Shown here in pieces: positions 7,411-15,992 of a stretch of DNA of 64,000 nucleotides. How positions within the stretch are numbered: the stretch's first letter is position 1; every line of letters begins with the position of its first letter. The translations under genes and the position numbers were made by a program. Location of the stretch: NCBI RefSeq assembly GCF_001552195.1, contig NZ_BCQS01000031.1, positions 28,648-92,647 of the forward strand, written 5' to 3'. The notes beneath the pieces are model-generated. The model saw nothing but the letters and a program-made list of their open reading frames with translations. It ran no database searches and was not told where the DNA came from. The stretch is from Actinomadura latina NBRC 106108 (lineage in GTDB: Bacteria; Actinomycetota; Actinomycetes; Streptosporangiales; Streptosporangiaceae).

Positions 7411-8480
7411 GCGACCTGCTGTACTCCGAGATCGAGAACGACCTGCGGGCGGGCGTCCGCGCGCTGCTCGACGACAAGGCGCCCTGGACCTCGGTCCTCG
7501 CGGGGACCGAGAAGGACGAGCCGTACGACGCGGGCCTGTGGCGGGCCGTCGCCGTCCAGCTCGGCTGCGCGGGGCTGCCCGTGCCCGAGGACCTCGGCGG
7601 CGCCGGCGCCACCTGGCGGGAGACCGCCGTGGTCATGGAGGAGCTGGGCCGGTCCGCCGCGCCCGTCCCCTTCCTGACCAGCTCGGTGGTCGCGACGGCC
7701 GCGCTGCTGGCCGCCGGGGAGCGCGACCTGCTCGCGGAACTGGCCGCCGGAGCGAAGATCGCGGTCCTGGCGGTGCCGTTCAGCGCCGGTCCCGGGGACG
7801 CGGCCCCGGCCGTGCGGGCCGCGGACGGGACGCTGACCGGCGAGGTCACCAGCGTCGCCGACGGCATGGCCGCGGACGTGCTCCTCGTCCCGGCGTCCGG
7901 CGCCCTGTACGCGGTGGACGCCGCCGACGCCCGGCGCACCGCCGTGACCTCGCTCGACATGACCCGGCGGCTCGCCGACGTCGCCTTCACCGGCGCGCCC
8001 GCCCGGCGCGTCGCCGAGGGGACGGACGCCGTCCGCGCCGCCCTGCTGACGGGTGCGGCGATGCTGGCGTCCGAGCAGCTCGGGCTGGCCGAACGCTGCC
8101 TGGACGACACCGTCGCCTACGTGAAGACGCGCTACCAGTTCGGCCGCCCGGTCGGCTCCTACCAGGGGCTCAAGCACCGCCTCGCCGACCTGTGGACGTC
8201 CATCACCCAGGCCCGCGCCGTGGCCCGGCACGCGGCGTCCTGCGTCGCGGCCGGCGACGACGACACGCCGATCGCGGTGGCCGTCGCGCAGGTGCACTGC
8301 TCGGCCGTCGCGGTCAAGGCCGCCGAGGAGTGCGTGCAGATGCACGGCGGCATCGGCTTCACCTGGGAGCACCCCGCGCACCTCTACCTGAAGCGCGCCA
8401 AGGCCGACTCGATCGCGCTCGGCACGCCCGGCCGGCACCGGGCCGCCCTCGCGACCCTGGTCGACCTGCCTCCGGCCTGA
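7407..8480 (+). CDS. acyl-CoA dehydrogenase, partner subunit
   Basis: A 357-residue acyl-CoA dehydrogenase. The GTG at 7407 overlaps the preceding stop as GTGA, so translation is probably coupled. It keeps the C-terminal FAD-contact motif QMHGGIGFTWEHP (near residues 311-323) and RYQFGRPVGSYQG, but lacks an obvious EGGTSEI-type catalytic segment. Conversely, the first gene lacks the QxHGGxGF motif. That complementary split is what is known for heteromeric FadE pairs, in which one chain brings the base and the other part of the FAD site. It therefore probably works only with its neighbour. A strong hairpin follows 10 bases after the stop. Confidence 0.9.
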   Translation: MSDLLYSEIENDLRAGVRALLDDKAPWTSVLAGTEKDEPYDAGLWRAVAVQLGCAGLPVPEDLGGAGATWRETAVVMEELGRSAAPVPFLTSSVVATAALLAAGERDLLAELAAGAKIAVLAVPFSAGPGDAAPAVRAADGTLTGEVTSVADGMAADVLLVPASGALYAVDAADARRTAVTSLDMTRRLADVAFTGAPARRVAEGTDAVRAALLTGAAMLASEQLGLAERCLDDTVAYVKTRYQFGRPVGSYQGLKHRLADLWTSITQARAVARHAASCVAAGDDDTPIAVAVAQVHCSAVAVKAAEECVQMHGGIGFTWEHPAHLYLKRAKADSIALGTPGRHRAALATLVDLPPA

Positions 8481-8490
8481 CGCCCGCGCG

Positions 8491-8516
8491 GACGGCCCCG
8501 GATGCGCGGGGCCGTC
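8491..8516. terminator. hairpin between convergent genes
   Basis: GACGGCCCC (8491-8499) and GGGGCCGTC (8508-8516) form a perfect 9-bp stem with an 8-base loop. It lies between the dehydrogenase stop (8480) and the stop of the minus-strand PLP enzyme (8520), so it can terminate both. There is no U-tract, as is common in high-GC actinomycetes. Confidence 0.75.
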
Positions 8517-8519
8517 CGG

Positions 8520-9359
8520 TCAGCCGGTGATGACGGCCAGGATCCGCGCGCCCTTAGAGAAGGCGCCTTGCTCGGCCAGCGCGAAGATGCCGAACATCAT
8601 CTTCGCCGTGTAGATCCGGTCGAGGACGATGCCGTGCCGGTCGGCGAAATCGTCGATGAAGGCGTCCAGTTCCGGGGTGCGCCTGGCGTAGCCGCCGAAG
8701 TGGAAGCCGTTCTCGACACGCCAGCTTCCCCGGCGTTCGCCATAGGTTTCGCGCTGGAGCCGCTCTGCTTCGCCGTCCATGAAGTCGCCCTTGAGCGCGG
8801 AGAACCCGAGAGCCCGCTGACTCGGGGCCAGGCCCGCCGCCAGGCCGGCGAGCGTCCCGCCCGTCCCGCAGGGGCAGCAGATCACGTCGAAGCCCGGTAC
8901 CTCCGCGCCCAGCTCCTCGCACCCCTTGACGGCCAGTGCGTTGCTGCCGCCCTCTGGCACCAGGTAGAAGTCGCCCCATCGCCCGTGCAGGGCGTCGATG
9001 ACCTCGGGCTCGTTCTTGCGCCGGTACGTCGTGCGGTCCATGTAGGTGAGGCGCATGCCCATCCGCTCGGCGTAGGCCAGCGAATCGTTCAGCGGCCGGT
9101 GCTCCTCGCCCCTGATCACGCCGATCGTCCCGAACCCGAAGATCTTCCCGGCCGCCGCCGCCGCACGGATGTGGTTGGAGTAGGCCCCGCCGAACGTGAG
9201 GAGCGTCCCGTGCGCGCGGGCCGGTTCCAGGTTGTGCTTGAGCTTGCGCCACTTGTTGCCGGGCAGCTCCGGATGGATCAGGTCGTCCCGCTTCAGGAAC
9301 AGCTCCAGACCCCGGCGCGCCGCACGGTCGTCGGCCAGGGCCACCACGGGGGACGTCAT
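8520..9359 (-). CDS. PLP-dependent enzyme, ACC deaminase / D-cysteine desulfhydrase family
   Basis: A 279-residue fold-type II PLP enzyme. The N-terminus carries LFLKRDDLIHPELPGNKWRK with the probable PLP lysine K36, then TFGGAYSNHIRA, where Ser/Asn contact substrate, and a phosphate-binding PCGTGGTLAG loop near residues 152-161. Family members deaminate 1-aminocyclopropane-1-carboxylate or desulfhydrate D-cysteine; the two cannot be told apart confidently here. At 279 residues it is shorter than typical ACC deaminases (about 330), lacking some N-terminal residues. The ATG at 9359 overlaps the stop of the upstream adenylate kinase (ATGA), so both are made together. An open frame continues upstream of the ATG into the kinase gene, but that is out of frame with the kinase. 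Confidence 0.85.
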   Translation of the reverse strand: MTSPVVALADDRAARRGLELFLKRDDLIHPELPGNKWRKLKHNLEPARAHGTLLTFGGAYSNHIRAAAAAGKIFGFGTIGVIRGEEHRPLNDSLAYAERMGMRLTYMDRTTYRRKNEPEVIDALHGRWGDFYLVPEGGSNALAVKGCEELGAEVPGFDVICCPCGTGGTLAGLAAGLAPSQRALGFSALKGDFMDGEAERLQRETYGERRGSWRVENGFHFGGYARRTPELDAFIDDFADRHGIVLDRIYTAKMMFGIFALAEQGAFSKGARILAVITG

Positions 9360-10000
9360 CGCGGCATCGGCAGGCCGAGCTTCCCGCGGAGCGTCCGCTG
9401 CACCTCGTCGATGCCCGGCCGCGCGTCCACGGTCACCACGTACTCCTTGCGGCTGAACAGCTCCAGGATGGGGTCGGTCTTCTCGTGGTAGTCGCGCAGC
9501 CGCTCGGCGAGCGCCTCCTCGGTGTCGTCCTCCCGGGTCACCAGCTCGCCGCCGCACACGTCGCAGCGGCCCTCCTGCGTGGGACGGTCCGCGATCAGGT
9601 TGTAGTCCATCCCGCACCGGGAGCAGAGCCGCCGGCCCAGCACCCGGCGGCGGACCTCCGCGTCCGGCAGGTCGAGGTGGATCACCCCGTCGATGTCGTA
9701 GCTCTCCAGGAAGAACTCGGTCTGCCGCCGGCTGCGCGGGAACCCGTCGACGACGAACCCGTAGTTCCAGTCGTGCTGGTCGAGGCGCTCCCGGACGACG
9801 TTCTCCGCGAGATCGTCGCCGACCAGCTCGCCGGCCGCCATGATCCGCCGCACCTGCGCGCCCAGCTTGGTGTGGTTCTTGACGTGCCAGCGGAAGACGT
9901 CGCCGACGCTGATGTGCACGATGTCCAGATCCCGCGCGAGCAGTCCCGACTGGGTCCCCTTGCCGCTGCCGATGGCCCCGATGATGACGTACTTGCGCAT
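9356..10000 (-). CDS. adk: adenylate kinase family protein with zinc-finger LID
   Basis: A 214-residue nucleoside monophosphate kinase. The P-loop is GAIGSGKGT (residues 8-16), the NMP-binding helix begins HISVGDVFRWHV, and the DGFPRSRRQTE motif is at 85-95. The LID has a four-cysteine zinc site (Cys126, 129, 146 and 149), as in Gram-positive adenylate kinases. It should interconvert ATP+AMP and 2 ADP. The housekeeping adk of actinobacteria sits in the ribosomal protein operon next to secY and map; this copy does not, so it is probably a paralogue. It is co-transcribed with the PLP enzyme. Residues such as HTKLGAQVRRIMAAGELV fit the family closely, but the specific NMP substrate is unproven. 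Confidence 0.87.
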   Translation of the reverse strand: MRKYVIIGAIGSGKGTQSGLLARDLDIVHISVGDVFRWHVKNHTKLGAQVRRIMAAGELVGDDLAENVVRERLDQHDWNYGFVVDGFPRSRRQTEFFLESYDIDGVIHLDLPDAEVRRRVLGRRLCSRCGMDYNLIADRPTQEGRCDVCGGELVTREDDTEEALAERLRDYHEKTDPILELFSRKEYVVTVDARPGIDEVQRTLRGKLGLPMPR

Positions 10001-10032
10001 ACCGCAAGCCTAAGCGGGACGAGCGGGGACGG

Positions 10033-10587
10033 TCAGAGCGGGAGCCGCAGCCGCCGCCCCAGCCTGCGGAAACGGGAGTCCGGGACGTGCTCGGGCGACT
10101 CGTCCCGGACGGCGAGGCCCTCCATCAGCGTCTCGAACGAGGGCTGCCGGACGCACACCAGCGTGGCGCGGGCCCGCCGGGCGCAGTGCAGCCGCACCGA
10201 CGGCCGCAGCAGCCGGGAGAACGGGCCGCGCGTCCCGTGCCCGACGACCAGGATGTCGTCGTCGCCCGCCAGCCGCACCAGCGTGGCGCCCGGCTCCCCG
10301 ACCAGCGCCAGCGCGGTCAGCCGCACCCCGTCCGGCGGGCCGCCGGACACCTCGGTGAGCAGCCGCGCGATGAGCTCGGCGCCGGAACCGCGCAGCGCCT
10401 CGGTGATGCCGCAGCCGAGCTGCCCGGCCGCCGACACGTGCGGCGGCAGCGGCGCCGCGTGCGCGACCAGCAGCGGCAGCCGGCGCAGCCGCGCCGCGCC
10501 GATCGCCCAGGAGAGCGCGCAGCGGGCGCCCGCGGAGTCGTCCACTCCCACCACCACGCGGGGGCCGCCCTCCGGTCTCGCGATCAC
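10033..10587 (-). CDS. universal stress protein (UspA family), single domain
   Basis: About 184 residues from a GTG at 10587, chosen because AGGAGG lies a few bases upstream. The first strand PRVVVGVDDSAGARCALSWA is the Usp ATP-binding Asp region; the later VVGHGTRGPFSRLLRPSV corresponds to the G-x2-G-x9-G(S/T) nucleotide motif but has Pro where Gly is usual, so ATP binding may be altered. About 40 extra Arg-rich residues follow the usual end. Most actinobacterial Usps respond to hypoxia or stationary phase. It is monocistronic and divergent from the XdhC-like gene. Confidence 0.83.
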   Translation of the reverse strand: MIARPEGGPRVVVGVDDSAGARCALSWAIGAARLRRLPLLVAHAAPLPPHVSAAGQLGCGITEALRGSGAELIARLLTEVSGGPPDGVRLTALALVGEPGATLVRLAGDDDILVVGHGTRGPFSRLLRPSVRLHCARRARATLVCVRQPSFETLMEGLAVRDESPEHVPDSRFRRLGRRLRLPL

Positions 10588-10726
10588 GATCCCTCCTGTG
10601 CCGCCGGGTGCCAGGTAGTTTAGGCATACCCTTTCCGCGACGGGAGTGCCACGTTTGGGAAACCCCGGTTTCCGATAAAGGCGTGGCCCCTGGACCGGCC
10701 GCCGCCGCACGCGGCACACTTCGGAT
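10588..10726. promoter_or_regulatory. shared divergent promoter region with 16-bp palindrome
   Basis: This 139-base gap separates the universal stress gene and the XdhC-like gene. GGAAACC-cc-GGTTTCC at 10658-10673 is a perfect 7+7 inverted repeat and could be an operator for either gene. A second AT-richer stretch (10617-10634, GTTTAGGCATACCCTTT) may hold the -10 for the minus-strand gene. No convincing -35/-10 pair was found. Confidence 0.4.
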
Positions 10727-11224
10727 ATGGCCGCACCGCACGAGACAGACCCGTCCTGCGCCGTCGCGCACGGCGACGCCCCGCCCGCCGCGGCGGAGCG
10801 CACGCTGGTCGCGGTGTTCGCCGGCGCGGTCGCCGACCACCTGCTGCGCTACGGCGCGGACCTCGGCTACCGGACGTTCCTCGTCGACCCCGACAAGGAC
10901 CGCGCGGGCGCCGCCGACCTGCCGCCCCTCGACGGCACCGCGGACGTCGTCGTCACCGACCACCACCGTCCCGAACTGGGGCCGGTCCTGCGCGACGTGC
11001 TGACCCAGCCCGTCCGGTGGGTCGGCGTCATGGGCAACCCGCGGCACCCCGCCCCGCACATCCCGGCGCTCACCGAACTCGGCGTCCCCGCGAGCGAGAT
11101 CGCCCGGGTGCACCGCCCCATCGGGCTGAACATCGGGTCCAGGTCCCCGGCGGAGATCGCCATCGCCGCCCTCGCCGGGCTGATCGCCGACCGCAACGGC
11201 CGTCCCGGCGGCTTCGAGTTCTAG
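10727..11224 (+). CDS. XdhC-type Rossmann domain protein (lacks the N-terminal XdhC/CoxI domain)
   Basis: A 165-residue protein matching only the C-terminal Rossmann domain of XdhC/CoxI molybdenum cofactor maturation factors. VFAGAVADHLLRYGADLGY is the start of the nucleotide-binding fold. The hallmark VGVMGN, HIPALTELGVP and HRPIGLNIGSRSPAEIAIA segments follow (near 103-152). Full XdhC proteins insert or sulfurate Mo cofactor in xanthine dehydrogenase-type enzymes. No molybdoenzyme gene is in the window, and the N-terminal domain with its conserved Cys is absent. The stop TAG shares its last G with the GTG start of the zinc alcohol dehydrogenase, implying coupling with that gene. Function is therefore uncertain. 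Confidence 0.78.
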   Translation: MAAPHETDPSCAVAHGDAPPAAAERTLVAVFAGAVADHLLRYGADLGYRTFLVDPDKDRAGAADLPPLDGTADVVVTDHHRPELGPVLRDVLTQPVRWVGVMGNPRHPAPHIPALTELGVPASEIARVHRPIGLNIGSRSPAEIAIAALAGLIADRNGRPGGFEF

Positions 11225-12318
11225 TGCGGGCCGTCGCCTACGACGCCTTCGGGGCGCCGCCGTCCGTCCGCGAGCTGCCCGACCCGCCGGTCCCGCCGGC
11301 CGGCGCGGTGATCCGCGTCGAGGCCACCGGCGTCTGCCGCAGCGACTGGCACGGCTGGCAGGGCCATGACCCCGACATCCGCGTCTTCCCGCACGTCCCC
11401 GGCCACGAGCTGGCCGGCACGATCGAGGAGACCGGCGCCGGCGTCACCCGCCACCGCCCCGGCGACCGCGTGACCGTCCCGTTCGTCTGCGCGTGCGGCC
11501 GCTGCCCGTCGTGCGCCGCCGGACAGCAGCAGGTGTGCGAGGCCCAGACGCAGCCGGGCTTCACCCACTGGGGCTCGTTCGCCGACTACGTGGCGATCGA
11601 GAACGCCGACGTCAACCTGGTCGCCCTCCCGGACGAGATGTCGTACACGACCGCCGCCGGGCTCGGCTGCCGGTTCGCCACCGCGTTCCGGGCCGTCACG
11701 GCGCGGGGCGGCATCACCGCCGGCCAGTGGGCCGCCGTGCACGGCTGCGGCGGCGTCGGGCTGTCCGCCGTCATGATCGCCGCGGCGGCCGGCGCCCGCG
11801 TCGTCGCGGTCGACGTCTCACCGCAGGCCCTGGAGCTGGCGCGGCGCTGCGGCGCGTCCGCCGTCGTCGACGCGTCCGGCCACGAGGACGTCGCCGCGGC
11901 CGTCCGCGACGCCGCCGGCGGCGGCGCGCACGTCTCGCTGGACGCGCTCGGCAGCCCGGCGACCGCGCGCGCCTCGATCGAGTCGCTGCGCCGCCGCGGC
12001 CGGCACGTCCAAGTCGGCCTGCTGCCGCCCGGCGCGGGCCGCGCCGACCTCCCGATGGACCGGGTGATCGCCTGGGAACTGGAGATCGCCGGCAGCCACG
12101 GGATGGCCGCGCACGCCTACGGCCCGATGATGGAACTGGTCCGCGCCGGCGCCCTGCGCCCCGAGCTGCTGGTCGGCCGCGTCCTCACCCTCGACGACGC
12201 CCCCGCCGCCCTCACGGGGACGACCGGCCCCGGCATCACCATGATCGAACCCCGCCGCCGGGCCGCGCCGAAGCCTCAGGAGCGGCAGGGCGGGGCGAAC
12301 GTGGTGGACGGGAGGTAG
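11224..12318 (+). CDS. zinc-dependent alcohol dehydrogenase (MDR family)
   Basis: A 364-residue medium-chain dehydrogenase starting at a GTG that overlaps the previous stop by one base. The catalytic zinc site is visible as Cys38 (GVCRSDWHG) and His61-Glu62 (PGHE). The structural zinc is Cys91, 94, 97 and 105 with the classic spacing. The Rossmann motif GCGGVGLSAVMIA is near 176-188. It should oxidise an alcohol or reduce an aldehyde with NAD(P). The natural family end is near MIEP; the last 25 or so residues and 43 bases of the gene overlap the convergent STAND gene. The pairing with an XdhC-like fragment is unusual. Confidence 0.9.
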   Translation: MRAVAYDAFGAPPSVRELPDPPVPPAGAVIRVEATGVCRSDWHGWQGHDPDIRVFPHVPGHELAGTIEETGAGVTRHRPGDRVTVPFVCACGRCPSCAAGQQQVCEAQTQPGFTHWGSFADYVAIENADVNLVALPDEMSYTTAAGLGCRFATAFRAVTARGGITAGQWAAVHGCGGVGLSAVMIAAAAGARVVAVDVSPQALELARRCGASAVVDASGHEDVAAAVRDAAGGGAHVSLDALGSPATARASIESLRRRGRHVQVGLLPPGAGRADLPMDRVIAWELEIAGSHGMAAHAYGPMMELVRAGALRPELLVGRVLTLDDAPAALTGTTGPGITMIEPRRRAAPKPQERQGGANVVDGR

Positions 12319-15300
12319 CGGCGCCATTCGGGCTCGGTGATCGGGGTGCCCGTGGTGGCGCAGATGTGGGCGGCCACCTCGTCCGGGTCCAGGTCCCACA
12401 GCTTGACCTCGCCTCCCACGCCGGCGGTGACGAGGAGGGGGCGGCTCTGGACGGCGACGTCGATATAGAGGGCCTCCCCGGAGCCCGTGAGGGTCGCCAG
12501 GGTTCGCGGATCGGACGGTGCGGACGTGTCCCACAGCCAGATGCTCCCGTCGCCGCCGGTCGCCGCGAGGACGCCGTCGGGGCCGTAGGCGAGGGAGTAG
12601 ATGTAGTTGGCCGGCCCGCTCAGGCGGCGGGGCAGCGGACGCGGGTGCGCCCGGTCGCGGAGGTCCCACAGGATCACCGTGTTGTCGGCGCCGGCGGTGG
12701 CCAGCGTCTCGCCGTCCGCGCTGAACGCCACGGCGAACACGTAGCTGCCGTGACCGGTGAGCGGCGGGCCGAGCCTGGCCGGGTGCCGGGGGTCGGTGAC
12801 GTCCCAGAGGAGGACGGTCTTGTCGGCGGTCCCGTAGGCGAGCGTCCGGCCGTCCGGGCTGAACGCGGCCTGGTAGGCGTAGTTGGTCGCGCCGGTGAGC
12901 TCGGTGACGCGCGCCGGGCGGTGCGGGTCGCTCACGTCCCACAGCCAGACCTTCTTGTCGTCGCCCGCGACCGCGAGGAGGCGGCCGTCCGGGCTGAACG
13001 TGAGCCCTTCGACGAGGGCGCCGGGGCCGGTGAGCCGGGCGGGGATCGCGACGGGACGCCCGGGGGAGCGGACGTCCCACAGCTGCGTCGCGCCGTCGGT
13101 GGCGCCGATCGCGAGCGCCCCGCCGTCCGGGCTCAGCGCGGCGGCCCCCGACGCCGTGCCGGGGCCCGCCGCCCGCTCGATCACCGGGCCGAGCGGGGAC
13201 GGGCGGCGGGGGTCCGCCACCGACCACAGCCGCGCGGTGCCGCCGGCGCCCGCCAGCGCCAGGACCCGGCCGTCCCGGCTCAGCCCGGCGGCGAAGATCC
13301 CGCCGCCCGGCCCCTCGATGACCGGGCCGGGAACGTCCCATATCCGCGCCGCGCCGTCGGATGCGGCGGTCGCGAGCGTGCCCGGGCGCGGGAACGCCAC
13401 GGCCGTCACCGGGCCCGGATGCGGCAGGGTCGCGGTGAGCGCCCGCGTTCCGATGTCCCAGATCCGGACCTTGCCGTCGGAGCTCGCCGCGGCGACCGAC
13501 CGGCCGCCGGGCGCGAACGCCACCCCGTTGACCCAACTCTTCGGCCCGGTGAGGGGCTTGCCGGCGGGGGACCGGTCGGCCGTCCGCCAGAGCCGGACCT
13601 TCCCGTCGGCGCCGCCCGCCGCGAGCATCCGGCCGTCCGGGCTGAACACCAGCGCGTAGACGGTCCGCTCCCCGGCCGCGAGTGGACGGCCGAGCCGCTC
13701 GCGGCGGGCCGTGTCCACGAGCTGGATCGTTCCGTCGGCGAAGCCCACGGCGAGCGTCGAGCCGTCCGGGCTGAACGCCGCGCTGTGCGCGGGAACGGAG
13801 CCCTTGACCAGCACCCGGCCGCCCGCCTGCGGGGACGCGGTGTCCCAGGCACGGACGGTGTTGTCCGCGCTCGCCGCGACGAGCGTCCGGCCGTCGGGGC
13901 CGAACGCCACCGCGTAGACGGTGCTCTCCGGCCCGGCCAGCGCGCGCGGAGCCCCGCCGGGCGGCCACACCAGCACCGTGCCCCCGCCGCTCCCGGCGGC
14001 CAGCGTCCGGCCGTCCGGGCTGATCGCGACGCTGTACACGGTGTCGGGGAATCCGCGCACCGGTGCGCCGATCGGCACCGGACGGCCGCGGTCGGCGATG
14101 TTCCACAGCCGCACGGCCCGGTCGGCGCCGCCGGTGGCGAGCGTGCGGCCGTCCCCGCTCACGGCGACCGCCTGCAGCCCGCCCCGCGCGCTCGCGATCC
14201 GGGTCGCGGCGGGGCCCGAGTAGGCCTCCAGCAGGCTGGAGCGGGCCTCCGGAGTGCGCGCCACCCGGTACGCGGCCAGCGCGGTCTGCCCCGCGAGCGC
14301 GACGTCCTTGCCGCGCAGCTTCCCCGACTCGATCGCGACCTGCCGCGACACCGCGAGGTCGCGCTGCGTGTCGGCGGTGTGCCGCTGGTGCAGCGTGACC
14401 GACGCCAGCCCGAGCGCCAGCAGGGACACCGCCGACAGGACGGCGATCAGCCGCCGGCCGCGCCGGACCAGCCGCCGCGTCGCCCGCGCCTCGGCGTCCC
14501 GCTGCCGCACCGACGCGTCCAGGAACCGCCGTTCCTGCTCGTTCAGGGCGGCGCCCCGCCGCGGGTCGGCGGCCAGGTCCTCGGCCTCCGCGAGCCACGC
14601 CCCGCGCAGCAGCGCGCCGGGGTCGCGGCCCGACTCCTCCCACGCCCCGGCGCCCGCGGTGAGCCGTCGGTGCGTGCGCAGCCCCGCCCGGTCGGCGTCC
14701 AGCCAGGCGCGCAGCCTCGGCCAGGCGAACAGCAGCGCCTCGTGGGCGATCTCGACGCCGTCGGCGCGGGCGGTGACGAGGCGCTGCCCGACGAAGAGGT
14801 CGAGGACATCCCGGGCCTCGTCGCCGAACTCCCGCTCCGCCACCCGGCGCCGGGTCACGCCCGTGTCGTCGGCGATGTGCACGAGCCGCCCGAACAGCCG
14901 CCGGGCGACGAGTCGCTCCTCCTCGTCCAGCCCCTGGTACACCTCCTCGGCCGTGGTGCGCACCGCGCCCTCGATCCCGCCGCTCTCGCGGTAGCCGGCG
15001 ATGGTGAGCACGCCCTGCCGCTGCCGCTCCCACGTCGACAGCAGCGCGTGCGACAGCAGCGGCAGCGTGCCCGTCTCGTGGGCGGCGCCGGGCCGCGCGT
15101 CCGGTGCCGGGCTCATCTCGCGCAGCAGCAGGTCGGCGAGGCCGGGTTCCAGCTCCAGCCCGGCGCGCTGAGCGGGCGCGACGATCGCGCGCCGCAGCTC
15201 GTCCTCGTTCATGGGGGTGACCACGACCTGGCCCGTCTGCAGGACCTCGGCGAGCCCCGGGTTCCGCAGCGCCCGCCCGTAGAAGTCGGCGCGCAGGGCG

Positions 15301-15992
15301 AGCACCACGGCGGCGGGCAGGCCCAGCAGAGCGGCGATGAGCTCCTCGCCGTCCGCCTCGGAACGGCCCGTGAAGACCTCCTCGAACTGGTCGACGATCA
15401 CGACCGCGGGTCCGGCCCCGCAGAGCCCCGCGGCGTCGGCGGCCCGGATCTCGCCGGCCGTGCGGAGGACGACCTCGGCCTCCCCGCGCAGCGCCGGGAC
15501 GAGACCGGCGCGCAGCAGCGACGACTTGCCCGCCCCGGACGGCCCGGCGACCACCAGCGCGCCCCGCCCCCCGAGGGCCCGCACGCGGCCGGCCAGCGCC
15601 GCGGTCAGCTCCTCCCGGCCGAAGTACCAGGCGGCGTCCTCCTGCTCGAAGCGGGCCAGCCCCCGGTACGGGACGACCGCGGGGCGGCGCCCGGGGCTCC
15701 GGCGGACCCGGCGCAGCGCCTCCAGCCACAGCGCGACCGTCCCGGCGTCGGTGACCCCGCACGCGCGCAGCAGCTCCGGCAGCCGCGGCGGCCGGAGCGG
15801 CGGGAGGTGCCGGCCGGCGAAGTAGTCGCCGGCGCTGCCGTCCGGCATGCCGGCCCTCCGCGCGACCTGCCGGACGGTCAGGTTCGCGCTCTCCCGCAGC
15901 AGCGTCAGCTCCCGCGCGAAGTCCTGCCGCGTGACGATCCGGTGCGGATCCGGCATCTCCGCACCATTACCGGACGGTTCGCTCAGTGCCAT
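12276..15992 (-). CDS. HTH-nSTAND1 NTPase-transmembrane-WD40 (14 repeats) giant regulator
   Basis: A 1238-residue multidomain protein; the ATG at 15992 is preferred over an in-frame start at 16028 because a G-rich ribosome site precedes it. Residues about 25-80 form a helix-turn-helix (LTVRQVARRAGMPDGSAGDY). The nSTAND1 NTPase has Walker A GPSGAGKSS at 150-158 and Walker B VVIVDQFEE at about 197-205, followed by the winged-helix/helical STAND arm. An Arg-rich segment and one hydrophobic helix (about 510-530) precede 14 WD40 repeats, each ending in a WD-like dipeptide (VRLWN, VRAWD, VRIWD and so on); this is enough for two seven-bladed propellers. A short Cys-containing tail (HICATTG, PPC) closes the protein. 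STAND NTPases act as ligand-triggered oligomerising switches. The ligand and target are unknown; DNA binding through the HTH is an inference. Confidence 0.9.
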   Translation of the reverse strand: MALSEPSGNGAEMPDPHRIVTRQDFARELTLLRESANLTVRQVARRAGMPDGSAGDYFAGRHLPPLRPPRLPELLRACGVTDAGTVALWLEALRRVRRSPGRRPAVVPYRGLARFEQEDAAWYFGREELTAALAGRVRALGGRGALVVAGPSGAGKSSLLRAGLVPALRGEAEVVLRTAGEIRAADAAGLCGAGPAVVIVDQFEEVFTGRSEADGEELIAALLGLPAAVVLALRADFYGRALRNPGLAEVLQTGQVVVTPMNEDELRRAIVAPAQRAGLELEPGLADLLLREMSPAPDARPGAAHETGTLPLLSHALLSTWERQRQGVLTIAGYRESGGIEGAVRTTAEEVYQGLDEEERLVARRLFGRLVHIADDTGVTRRRVAEREFGDEARDVLDLFVGQRLVTARADGVEIAHEALLFAWPRLRAWLDADRAGLRTHRRLTAGAGAWEESGRDPGALLRGAWLAEAEDLAADPRRGAALNEQERRFLDASVRQRDAEARATRRLVRRGRRLIAVLSAVSLLALGLASVTLHQRHTADTQRDLAVSRQVAIESGKLRGKDVALAGQTALAAYRVARTPEARSSLLEAYSGPAATRIASARGGLQAVAVSGDGRTLATGGADRAVRLWNIADRGRPVPIGAPVRGFPDTVYSVAISPDGRTLAAGSGGGTVLVWPPGGAPRALAGPESTVYAVAFGPDGRTLVAASADNTVRAWDTASPQAGGRVLVKGSVPAHSAAFSPDGSTLAVGFADGTIQLVDTARRERLGRPLAAGERTVYALVFSPDGRMLAAGGADGKVRLWRTADRSPAGKPLTGPKSWVNGVAFAPGGRSVAAASSDGKVRIWDIGTRALTATLPHPGPVTAVAFPRPGTLATAASDGAARIWDVPGPVIEGPGGGIFAAGLSRDGRVLALAGAGGTARLWSVADPRRPSPLGPVIERAAGPGTASGAAALSPDGGALAIGATDGATQLWDVRSPGRPVAIPARLTGPGALVEGLTFSPDGRLLAVAGDDKKVWLWDVSDPHRPARVTELTGATNYAYQAAFSPDGRTLAYGTADKTVLLWDVTDPRHPARLGPPLTGHGSYVFAVAFSADGETLATAGADNTVILWDLRDRAHPRPLPRRLSGPANYIYSLAYGPDGVLAATGGDGSIWLWDTSAPSDPRTLATLTGSGEALYIDVAVQSRPLLVTAGVGGEVKLWDLDPDEVAAHICATTGTPITEPEWRRYLPSTTFAPPCRS

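Noticed and set aside
8520..10007. Reading the PLP enzyme and adenylate kinase as one fused 495-residue protein
   Set aside because: The upstream half of that frame is out of frame with the kinase and has no kinase motifs; the kinase is complete in another frame with its own start and stop.
10611..10634. Iron box between the Usp and XdhC-like genes (GTTTAGGCATACC)
   Set aside because: It has no palindromic GCCTAA half and matches the IdeR consensus poorly, unlike the site at 35274.
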